Assembly (NCBI GenBank): GCA_021307315.1
Contig: JAJSPD010000040.1
Location: 363,051 to 427,050 of the forward strand
From: Bisporella sp. PMI_857
Taxonomy: Eukaryota > Ascomycota > Leotiomycetes > Helotiales > Helotiaceae
Direction of reading: 5' to 3'
DNA: 64,000 bases
Position numbers and translations under genes: made by a program. This document shows, one piece after another, positions 46,671 through 55,170 of the stretch (positions are counted from its first letter, which is position 1; each line of letters opens with the position of its first letter). Under the pieces are notes generated by a model. That model did not search any database, was not told the origin of the DNA, and was given only the letters and a program-made list of their open reading frames with translations.

Positions 46671-49160
46671 CTACTGCTCGTCAGTCCCCGCAACCTCCTC
46701 TATCGTAGGCTGTTTCTCTTTTAACCCTCTTCCAATCTGATTTGCCCAAAGGTTCATATACCTCCCGTCCCTCCTCAGGAGCTCTTGGTGTGTCCCGCTT
46801 TCTACAATCCTTCCCTCATGCACGACCAGAATCTGATCCGCACCAACAACCGTTGAAATACGGTGAGCAATCACGAATGTCGTGCGCTTGGTTCTCAATA
46901 CGTCCAACGCATTCTGAATTTCTGACTCGGTGTTTGTATCAATGGCACTTGTAGCCTCGTCGAGAATGAAGATGGGCGGATCCTTCAAAAAGACCCGCGC
47001 AATTGCTAATCGTTGTAACTCGCCCCTGGAGAGTTTAACCCCTTGTTCTCCGACACTGGTGTCGTAGCGGTCGGCAAAAGTGAGGATCTTGTCATGAATG
47101 GCAGCTGCGCGGCACGCAGCGAATATTTCGTCGTCAGTAGCTGATGGTCGCGCGTATCGGAGGTTTTCAATGATAGAGGCGTTGAAAAGGAGTGGCTCTT
47201 GCGGAACAACGCCTAGGACGTCGCGTAGAGAGCCCAGTGTCACGTCGCGGATGTCCTGGCCATCAATTTCGATCTGTCCTGAGGAGACGTCATAGAAGCG
47301 GAGGAGGAGCTTGATGATTGAGGATTTGCCTGCGCCGGTCATACCGACGAGGGCGACGGTTTCCCCTGGTGCGGCAGAGATGTTGACGTCTTCAATGGTC
47401 GGCTTGCGGGGATCGTAGGAGAAATGAACATGCTTAAACGCAACATGACCCTTGACGGAGCCGAGGGGCTTGGCTCCTTTCCTGTTAGTAACAGCTGGCT
47501 TAGTTTGGAGTAAGAAGAGAAGGCGTTCTGCATCAACTAGGTCGGACATAAGCCAACGGTACTGGCTGGAAAGGAATTTCAGCGGATAGATTAGCGTATC
47601 CCAATATTGGATGTAGAAGACAAAATCACCAGCAGATGCTCGGCCTTGAGAGATATCGTGAAGAATTAGACAACCGAGGCTGAAGAACGTCGTAGGGATC
47701 CACAACTCTGTTATGGCCTTGAAGTATGCATTGCGTTCGCTCCAATGCCTGTCTGCCGTGAGATGTGTTTCGACTGATTCGCCGAAGCGACGTCTTTCAT
47801 AGGCAAACCGATTGAAATACCATACGTTCTGCCAGCCCTGCACAGCCTGGTGCATAACCCGCGCTTCCTCCCTTGCCGCCTTCGTAACGCGGCGCCGGTA
47901 GGGTATATTCCAATTGGAGGTGAAGACTTCAACAGAAATGTAGCCGATCGAGGCGACTACCATTGCAAGAGAAACATAGACGTTGAACTTCCAGGAGAGG
48001 AAGACGGAAGCAATGAGCAGATCCACAATTGTCGGCACGATTTCTAGAACAGCTGTTTCTAGCAGATTAGTCAACGACTCTCCCTGTTCGATGGCTTTCA
48101 TCACCTCAGCAGAGTCTCTTTCGGCATGAAACTCCATCTCTAAGTTCATGACATGGTTGAAAGCAGCATTTGTAATCTGCCGGTAAGAGAACTGCTTGAT
48201 GGGAATCTTCGCCAGTTCCTCAATTAGGCCTAAACCAGATTCACCGCTCAGCATGCCTAGCAGTAGCCAGTAACCTAGTGCTCCATACGGTGCTTCCTTT
48301 GCGAGAAGTTTGTCGGCGACGATTCCTAGCTGGCGAGGTACCAGGACATTCAAGATTCGGTTGCATGCCAGGCAGAGGAGACTGACGAAAAGGCATGATT
48401 GGACTTTTCGGTCGTTCCGTGGGATCAGATAAGGCACGAAGATCGAGAAGTCTTTGAGGTAAACCCACCAACTACCAGTCTCTTGGAGCCTCTTGGCGCG
48501 AATTTTTTTTATATCTTCGCCATCATCAAAATCGCTATCAAATTCGGCATGGCTATCGCTTGCAAGATTGTCATCGTTTTCGAAATTTGGGTGGTGGAGG
48601 AGGGATTCAGTGCCATAGTTAGCTTCTCCAGGTGATTGATCCCTGCCATTGCTTCGAAAAATTGGTCGTGACTCATCTCCTGAGAACCATGCATGACGCG
48701 TGTCAGCAAGGAGATAGAGCAATAGCAAGATTCGAATAACCTGGCTGACCAGCTTGGATGTTGGCCTGAAGTGGCCCAGTCCGTGGAACGAGGAAAGGGC
48801 GAGGAGTAGTGCCTCGAACACAGATGTAATCAACGATATTCCCAAAAGTTCGTACCGCGCAGCATTTTGTTTGATTTGGCGAGCTCCAACGACGGACCAT
48901 ATTAACGCCAGAGAGACCATGTGGAAGATATGAGCCTGAGAACGAGCGAAATCATCTTTTACTATGGTGGCTCCTTCGGTGACGTAAGAGAGAGCGAGAA
49001 GGCCAATCAAAACGGTAGAAGATCGAGGATGCCGCTTGGCGTAATTCTTGCTTCGCTTCACTCGACCAAGATTGATCAGGATAGAAATAGCGATATATAA
49101 GAAACTTGTGAGAGCACAGCTGTAATGAAGAGCTCGACAAACTCCTAGCCGTGTAGCCAT
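46671..49160 (-). CDS. HMT1-type ABC half-transporter (ATM/ABCB6-like)
   Basis: A single exon of 829 aa. The extra N-terminal membrane domain (about residues 1-160, five hydrophobic segments) and an acidic linker (DSDFDDGEDIKKIRAKRLQE) precede a six-helix ABC transmembrane domain. The nucleotide-binding domain has Walker A VGMTGAGKSS, Q-loop VPQEPLLFN, signature LSRGELQ, Walker B IFILDEATSAID, D-loop and H-loop VIAHRIST. This is the layout of fungal heavy-metal-tolerance (HMT1) and ABCB6-like transporters, which move phytochelatin or glutathione conjugates into vacuoles. The signature is LSRGE rather than LSGGE. The presence of a gamma-glutamyltranspeptidase elsewhere in the window is compatible with glutathione metabolism but proves no link. 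Confidence 0.93.
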   Translation of the reverse strand: MATRLGVCRALHYSCALTSFLYIAISILINLGRVKRSKNYAKRHPRSSTVLIGLLALSYVTEGATIVKDDFARSQAHIFHMVSLALIWSVVGARQIKQNAARYELLGISLITSVFEALLLALSSFHGLGHFRPTSKLVSQVIRILLLLYLLADTRHAWFSGDESRPIFRSNGRDQSPGEANYGTESLLHHPNFENDDNLASDSHAEFDSDFDDGEDIKKIRAKRLQETGSWWVYLKDFSIFVPYLIPRNDRKVQSCLFVSLLCLACNRILNVLVPRQLGIVADKLLAKEAPYGALGYWLLLGMLSGESGLGLIEELAKIPIKQFSYRQITNAAFNHVMNLEMEFHAERDSAEVMKAIEQGESLTNLLETAVLEIVPTIVDLLIASVFLSWKFNVYVSLAMVVASIGYISVEVFTSNWNIPYRRRVTKAAREEARVMHQAVQGWQNVWYFNRFAYERRRFGESVETHLTADRHWSERNAYFKAITELWIPTTFFSLGCLILHDISQGRASAGDFVFYIQYWDTLIYPLKFLSSQYRWLMSDLVDAERLLFLLQTKPAVTNRKGAKPLGSVKGHVAFKHVHFSYDPRKPTIEDVNISAAPGETVALVGMTGAGKSSIIKLLLRFYDVSSGQIEIDGQDIRDVTLGSLRDVLGVVPQEPLLFNASIIENLRYARPSATDDEIFAACRAAAIHDKILTFADRYDTSVGEQGVKLSRGELQRLAIARVFLKDPPIFILDEATSAIDTNTESEIQNALDVLRTKRTTFVIAHRISTVVGADQILVVHEGRIVESGTHQELLRRDGRYMNLWANQIGRGLKEKQPTIEEVAGTDEQ

Positions 49161-51185
49161 GGTTTAAAGACCGGAGATGAGGAAAGAAGAGGATTGATTG
49201 TGGTAAATCTCTAGTAACAAGAGTAGGCGAACTTTCAGGAATGAAAAGTGCCAGAATGCCGTCCTCACTTCTAAACTTCAAAATATTCTGCCATCCCGAA
49301 AATTCTCCCGCTCATTTTTATCTTCTGTCTCGACTGCACCATCAAGCCATAATATAATGACTCACGCCGCTGGTGTTTGAGATATCCCAGCTCTCATCCT
49401 AGCAAGGTCAGAGGCGAGTATCAAAACCTCAGGCACTAAGGCCACTTTTGTCAGATTCTAGTATGGTAGACTTCCATGCCTAAGGCACTGAACCCGGCTA
49501 TACCTAATCCTTCTAAGTCACATGACGCCTCCAACAAAAATGGCCTGCATGCTTATGTCCTGATTTTTTGGGATATGGGGGATAGGTAAAACGGTTTTGC
49601 GGAATAGGGAACGCTTGTAGAGAACTATCTAGAGAGTTTGTTTAAGCATTTCTATTTTTTGGATCTCAGAGCCGAGTTAAGACATTGCTACAGTATATAG
49701 GCTTAACGGATCGTCGATGCCTGCCTATGGTTTCCGCCCTATCTCGGGCGTAACGAACGACTTTCACCTTATGCTTCAGAGCCTAGTTGGTGGGGTGGTT
49801 GACCAGTAAGGCGACTTACTCTCATTTTCAGTCGCAGAATACGAGGTACCGCGGCTCATTTTACGAGTCCACAATGCAGAAACACTGCTTGGTCAATTTG
49901 CCGAAGTATCTGCTAGCCTAGGTCTAGCTCATGCTGCGGTTCAGCATCTAGCCATCCGTGAAAGATTGCTTGTACCATAATGTCAGCACCATCATCTGTG
50001 CTATTGTTGTCGCCACTCCAAACCAACAATGGCCGAACTTTAGTGCTTCATACTAGGCCATGGCCCCTGACAGCATCGATCCAAAGTGAACTTAGAGCAC
50101 ATTTCATGACTATACTCGGCGTAGGATCCGTGCGTGCCACACGAACGTCATTGGCATGATTACACTTGCAACGGTTACAAACGTCCGGGCATATCCGGGC
50201 GTCCCAGGCTCTTAGGGATGTATGTACGCGGGGGGTATATATGTGTTCTTTCCGCATTTGGCACCGACAGCAGCGAGTCCTGCAGGGTTCATACAAGTAC
50301 ACCTGTAGATCTCACATCCTCAGCTACGGCTTTCGAAATGATATCATTAAAGCAATGAAAGACAACGTACGAAATTGATCAACATACCCTAATTAGTTGC
50401 AAATATATTTATTATTAATTCGGTCACCTAGTTTGTCACGAGAACTGAAATGGCCAGTTGGAGATCAAGACCAGTCCGCCTTACGCTTATCTCATCGCTT
50501 CTTTCATCCAAAGAACTTCACTAGCCTCTTTTATTCGTCTCCTCTTAATACTGATACATGCGCTGTCCGCGTCTACCATTTGATGTAAAGAGCAGAGGTG
50601 ACTCGGCAGAGCATCTTATGATCGCTGATCCAGCTGAGGACCAACCACACCAAGTGAGCAACTACAGAAGGACTTTTATCTGGTGCTTTCTTCACATGAT
50701 AATATTGAGATACACTGTGAGCCTCTTGAATATCCTCAACATTTCTTCTTTGCCAGAATACGCACTGCTCAAATGGAACGGATTCCCTACTCATATACAA
50801 CCAAATAGGTCATTTGAAACTAACGTGCTATTGTCGTAGATGAATGTTAATATCCTACCCGCATAAGATAGTCATACCAGAGACCCAGATGTAAACAAAA
50901 CAGTAGCTACTTTTTGGGTGCACCACAAATTTATCTTAGCCGAGTGCCACGATCTGGGGAGTGATACACGTCCTCCCCCCCCTTACTATACGTCCTCCCC
51001 CCCCCCCCCCCCTGTAGATTTTTGTAATAGGCAAGCGGTGTAGGGAGCAGTCAAGGCACAAAGTTGTAGTGAGGGATTGGCTGTAAAATTTTGTACCGTA
51101 GCTGCTCTGAGCATTTTAACCTCATCGTTACCACCTTGCTGTCGCTACCTTACTGTCGCTAGCTGTTATCGGTACATACTCGCAA
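49161..51185. other. Intergenic, 2 kb, with poly-C tracts
   Basis: No supported gene. Two copies of a CGTCC(C)n motif lie at about 50968-51013, the second with an unbroken run of at least 15 C. This region borders the transposon block. Confidence 0.5.
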
Positions 51186-52433
51186 TTGATCAATATGTCG
51201 TCGACTGCATTTGCCACCCAATATCAGGCCTCTCTAGCAGCTTTAAGCATCGAATCCTCGTCATTGAATGTGAAAGCTTCAATTATACTATTATCTTTTC
51301 CACCACAAGGCAGTTTCAATACTTTCGACGACTTTTTTGCTTATACGCAACAACACGCAAAACAAGCTTTATATGCTTTTATAATTAGTCATTCGGAAAA
51401 GCGCAAAAAGCGTACAATTCGAGTGCTAAATTGCCAGCGAAAAGGCTGTAAAAAGGGAGCGTTTCTTCGATCTACAGTAAATAGTCAGCACCGCAAAAGA
51501 GAAAGGAATACAACTAAAACTGAGTGCTTATTTTCTGTTAAAGTAAAGAAACGCGCTGATAGCAGTTAGGATCTTTTATACCGTGAAGATCCTAAATACT
51601 CAGCTTATAATCACTTTCCTGCTAAAAGCTCAAGCGCTTTTTCTATTTATCGACAATTAGCTCTAAATCACTTCGACGTTGTAGCTGCTTACTAGCTAGC
51701 TAAAGTGCCTTCTAAATCGACTGTAATTGCGTTGCGTCAGCTAGATTCTTCTGTAAAAGTTACATTTCGAGATATCTATAATATCAACGCCGAATTAGCT
51801 CGTACTAAACGACGTGGGAAATCACTTATTGAGGCTTTGATCGCGCAGTTAAAAGCTCAACAAGCCGAAAAAAAAGTAGTATTTGCTATAAAGAAAAACA
51901 GTTAACACTATATCAATTTTCTTTTTATTGCGGCTACAAAGTCAGTAGAATATTTGAACAAAAACGCCGAAGTAGTATTGCTTAATTGCACTTACAAAAC
52001 TAACAAATTTAGTATGCTTTTGCTTCATATAATAGCTATCGACGGCATGAATCAAACGTTTACAGTTGCGATTTGCTTTCTTGATCAAAAAAATGAAAAT
52101 TGCTACGACAAAGCTATATTGCAGTTTCGTCAGCTTTTCGATTAGTTTGTATATTTTTTAGTGCTAGCAACTAACTGTAATTTTGCTTTGATTTCAGTCT
52201 TTAAACGCTATTTTCCAGCTATCCGTACTAAAGTCGTTCTTTGCTTCTAGCACATTTTTAAAAACGTTGCTTTTCACTGTAAAGCTAAGTTCGAAACTCA
52301 AAAGCGTTAAAAGCTATTTGTAAAAGGATTTCGAAACGTTATACAAGCCAAAACCGAAAACGAATATAAGGATATATTGCAAGAGTAGAAAAACGATTTT
52401 CATTAGAATAACGGCCAACTACATGTCGGTATG
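51186..52433 (+). mobile_element. RIP-decayed Mutator-like (MULE/FAR1-type) transposase, 3' truncated
   Basis: One reading frame runs from 51195 (MSSTAFATQYQ) to the LTR at 52434, interrupted by eight stops. These are TAG at 51567, 51693, 52143, 52248, 52386 and 52404, and TAA at 51903 and 52308. There is no TGA and not one TGG codon in the frame. Motifs fit a MULE transposase: a FAR1-like N-terminal region rich in Lys/Cys (RVLNCQRKGCKKG), then NAEVVLLNCTYKTNKFSMLL with the first catalytic Asp position altered to N, and LISVFKRYFPAIRTKVVLCF followed by a stop where the family has Trp, then HIFKNV. Terminal repeats were not identified. The coding sequence is cut by the retrotransposon. Confidence 0.8.
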
Positions 52434-52785
52434 TGTTACGGTCCTATTGGCTGATCCAATATAGATAGAAGATCTTGGTCCGGGGTTTGTTGGTCTGGAG
52501 AGAAGTAGGTATATCACATATAAGACTAGATCCCAATAACAAGTATACTATTGAAGAATACTATTTGAGTTGAGCACGAAGCTCCTATCTTACTGGGAAA
52601 GCTATCTACTTATATAGGGCTTCGTGGGGTTGGATCATTGAAGAACAATGATCCGTTGGATCATGGATCATTCGTGAGCCATGATCCATCACGTGACCTT
52701 CCCACCCCAGGGTTCTCTGTGTAAGCCAGGCTTACCGAGCCTCAGGCCCCTAAGGCATAAGTCCTGTTTAGCGATGCGCGTAACA
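52434..52785 (-). repeat. 3' LTR (left) of the gypsy element
   Basis: 352 bp, TGTTACG...CGTAACA. The first 157 bp are identical to the right LTR; the remainder has several substitutions and short indels. It contains clustered inverted GGATCAT/ATGATCC motifs. Confidence 0.93.
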
Positions 52786-52844
52786 CTATCCCCATCTAGG
52801 TTTAGCGTGTCCACATGCTTAAGTAGGTCAAGGAAATATCGCTG

Positions 52845-53498
52845 GTGGCCGCATGGCCGTCCTTCCTTTCCATCATGACAACCAAACGAAACGCTGACTG
52901 TCTGGATCCTGAAGTGTCGCGAAAAGACATAGAAAGAAAAGATCTGAAAAGACGAATAATTCTGACTGGCGAAGAAATGATTCCGTGTACTGCTTGCGAG
53001 AAGAAGCATGCTCGGGATAGACGTCCCATACAGTGTATAAAGGCTGAGGGGTCAACTCGTTGCTCAGAATGCGTAAGACGAGCACTCTCAGGATGTGATG
53101 CTGGAGGTCCTGCTCCTAGAGACTGGGTTTCTCTGGACAAAGCGAAAGAGGAGATCGAGGACAAGATGAGTCAGGCTGAGGACGAACTGTCCGCTGCCAT
53201 GGCTCGAGTAAAGCGGTTGCAGCTGCAACGCCGCTTTTTGCGTGATAGGGAGAAAGAGATGTTGCGTCGTGGTTTGGCATCTCTGGATGAGCTTGATGCT
53301 CTGGAGGCGGAAGAGAGGCTGGCTGCCGAGGCAGATCAAGGAAGTGAAAGCCAGGAGGCTCGCGCGGAACTTGTCCCTACAGGTTCCTTCGACCTTGATG
53401 CGTATACTTTTCCTTCTCCTGGGAATGTTTTCTGGGCGTCGCATCTGGAGCCCTTGGATATTGACGGTGGAACTCCTCAAGCATCTCAGGGCAGTTGA
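52845..53498 (+). CDS. Antisense cysteine-cluster ORF inside the retrotransposon
   Basis: An intact plus-strand ORF of 217 codons lies between the 3' LTR and the end of pol, opposite in direction to gag-pol. Its last 120 bp overlap the pol 3' end (53377). The better start may be the second Met (52875, MTTKRNADC). It has a basic start, then a cysteine pattern C-x2-C-x12-C-x8-C-x2-C-x7-C (CTAC ... CSEC ... GCD) like a zinc-binding DNA- or RNA-binding module. A long charged helix (KAKEEIEDKMSQAEDELSAAMARV) probably forms a coiled coil, and the tail is acidic and non-repetitive. Similar short Cys clusters occur in fungal uncharacterised proteins. Function is unknown. The 3' LTR, read on the other strand, could supply its promoter. 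It is the only long ORF of the element without a visible defect. Confidence 0.65.
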   Translation: MAAWPSFLSIMTTKRNADCLDPEVSRKDIERKDLKRRIILTGEEMIPCTACEKKHARDRRPIQCIKAEGSTRCSECVRRALSGCDAGGPAPRDWVSLDKAKEEIEDKMSQAEDELSAAMARVKRLQLQRRFLRDREKEMLRRGLASLDELDALEAEERLAAEADQGSESQEARAELVPTGSFDLDAYTFPSPGNVFWASHLEPLDIDGGTPQASQGS

Positions 53499-55170
53499 GG
53501 TGTCCTTTGGGTTCCCATGTGTTTTCCGAATCCGGGTAATTCAACCATTTGATCAAATACTTTGGCTTGCCTCTGACATACTTGTAGTCTAAGATCCTTT
53601 CTACTTCATATTCAGATTCTGGGTTGACTGGTTCAATTTCTGTGTATGGAGCTGGTGGTGCTCCTTCGTGTGCTGGTTCCAAGAGTAGGGCAGAGAAAAC
53701 TGGGTGTATGTTCATGGTCCTAGGGAGTTGGAGTTCGAATGCATTTGGCCCTGCAACTCGTTTGATTTTGAATGGTCCCAACTTCCTGTGATCCAGTTTG
53801 TCGCTTGGTCTCTTGGTTTTGATGTTTTTTCTCACAAGGTAGACCTTATCCCCCTTCTCAAGGTGTGGTGTCTCACCATGCTTACGGTTGTAATATTCCG
53901 CCGAGCGTTGGTTGAGGAACTTGATGTCTTCGACTAGCTGCAAGTGTAGTGTTTGTAGCTGTTCGACTTTAATCATTGCAAGCTGTGAATGTGCTTTATC
54001 CTTGCCTGGTTCATGATATGCTTTTGGCTCGTAGCCATAGTTGGCATAGAATGGTGATATCTTTGTTGTTTCATTGGTTGCACTGTTGTATGCGAACTGT
54101 GCCAGTGGCAGAAGTTCGACCCAATTGTCTTGCTTGTAGTTCACATAGCATCTGAGGTATGCTTCCATTGTTTGATTCAGTCTTTCCACCTGTCCGTTAG
54201 TTTGTGGATGAAAGCTTGTTGAGAGCTTCCTCTTGATTCCCATGAGTGCAGTGAGCGTTGTCCAGAACTTGGATGTGAAGAGCTTGTCCCTGTCCGATAA
54301 GATTTCTGTGGGGGTTCCATGGTTCGCAACCACGATCCTGAGAAATGTGTAGGCAAGGTCTTCTGCTGTGCTGCTTTCTAAATATGGAATCATGTAACAG
54401 TACTTCGTTAGCCTGTCCATGATTACCAGTATGGAATCGTACCATTTTCCTGAGACTGGTTCTCTGGAGAGTGGTAATTTTACTACGAAGTCCCATGCGA
54501 TAGACTTCCATGGCATGTTTAAGGTTGCTGGGGATTGCAGTTGTCCATAGGGGGCATGGCGTGAAGCCTTGTTCCTGATGCACGTGTCGCATTCAGTGAC
54601 TACCTTGGTAACCATTTTCCTCATCCCTGGAAAGTAGTAATCCCTGGAGATCCTGTCCAATGTTTTGGTGATCCCCTGATGTCCGTGAGCTGGCAATCCA
54701 TGTTGTTCCATCACAAAGGTCGTTCTCATTGTGCTTGGGACATATATCTTCCCTTGATATCTCAGAATTCCTGATTCATCCTGGGTGAATCCTTGCTCTG
54801 TTCCTTGGAGAGCTCTTGTTGCTATGAGATCCTTCTCATAGGCCTGGGGAAACCCTGAGTCCTCGACTCGGTGTTCTACCCTTGTCATCAAGAACAATTC
54901 TCCTTTGTTGAATACCAACGAGTCTCCGTCTTGTTTCAATACTGCGTGATTGACATGTGTTTTGTTAGAGAGGTATTCCGGTTTCCTGCTCAGAGCGTCT
55001 GCTCTAGCATTTTCAGTTCCTTTGACATATGAAATCCTGAAGTTGTATGAAGCGAGTGTTTCTGACCATCTGACTTGACGACGGTTCAGTTCTTTAGTGG
55101 TGGTGAAAGCAACGAGATTCTTGTGGTCTGTAAGCACTTGTACCTGGTATTTGGATCCTTCCAAGTACAC
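53377..55170 (-). CDS. pol, 3' part: RNase H (rest), integrase, chromodomain
   Basis: This 597-codon frame starts in RNase H (LEGSKYQVQVLTDHKNL). The integrase zinc site is HGHQGITKTL with the CDTCIRNK pair. The DDE core is IAWDFVVKLPLS, SDRDKLFTSKFW and HPQTNGQVERLNQ with the catalytic Glu. After a GPF/Y-like region (KLGPFKIKRVAG) the C-terminus has a chromodomain (EYEVERILDYKY, YLIKWLNYPDSENTWEP), which directs integration to specific chromatin in chromoviruses. It is in a different frame from the upstream pol piece because of an indel in an A-run near 55360. No ATG of its own is expected. Confidence 0.92.
   Translation of the reverse strand: MYLEGSKYQVQVLTDHKNLVAFTTTKELNRRQVRWSETLASYNFRISYVKGTENARADALSRKPEYLSNKTHVNHAVLKQDGDSLVFNKGELFLMTRVEHRVEDSGFPQAYEKDLIATRALQGTEQGFTQDESGILRYQGKIYVPSTMRTTFVMEQHGLPAHGHQGITKTLDRISRDYYFPGMRKMVTKVVTECDTCIRNKASRHAPYGQLQSPATLNMPWKSIAWDFVVKLPLSREPVSGKWYDSILVIMDRLTKYCYMIPYLESSTAEDLAYTFLRIVVANHGTPTEILSDRDKLFTSKFWTTLTALMGIKRKLSTSFHPQTNGQVERLNQTMEAYLRCYVNYKQDNWVELLPLAQFAYNSATNETTKISPFYANYGYEPKAYHEPGKDKAHSQLAMIKVEQLQTLHLQLVEDIKFLNQRSAEYYNRKHGETPHLEKGDKVYLVRKNIKTKRPSDKLDHRKLGPFKIKRVAGPNAFELQLPRTMNIHPVFSALLLEPAHEGAPPAPYTEIEPVNPESEYEVERILDYKYVRGKPKYLIKWLNYPDSENTWEPKGHLNCPEMLEEFHRQYPRAPDATPRKHSQEKEKYTHQGRRNL

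Noticed and set aside
50968..51013. Poly-C tracts considered as telomere-like or MULE terminal repeats
   Set aside because: No telomeric unit and no inverted partner at the other end, because the MULE is truncated. It is a simple homopolymer.
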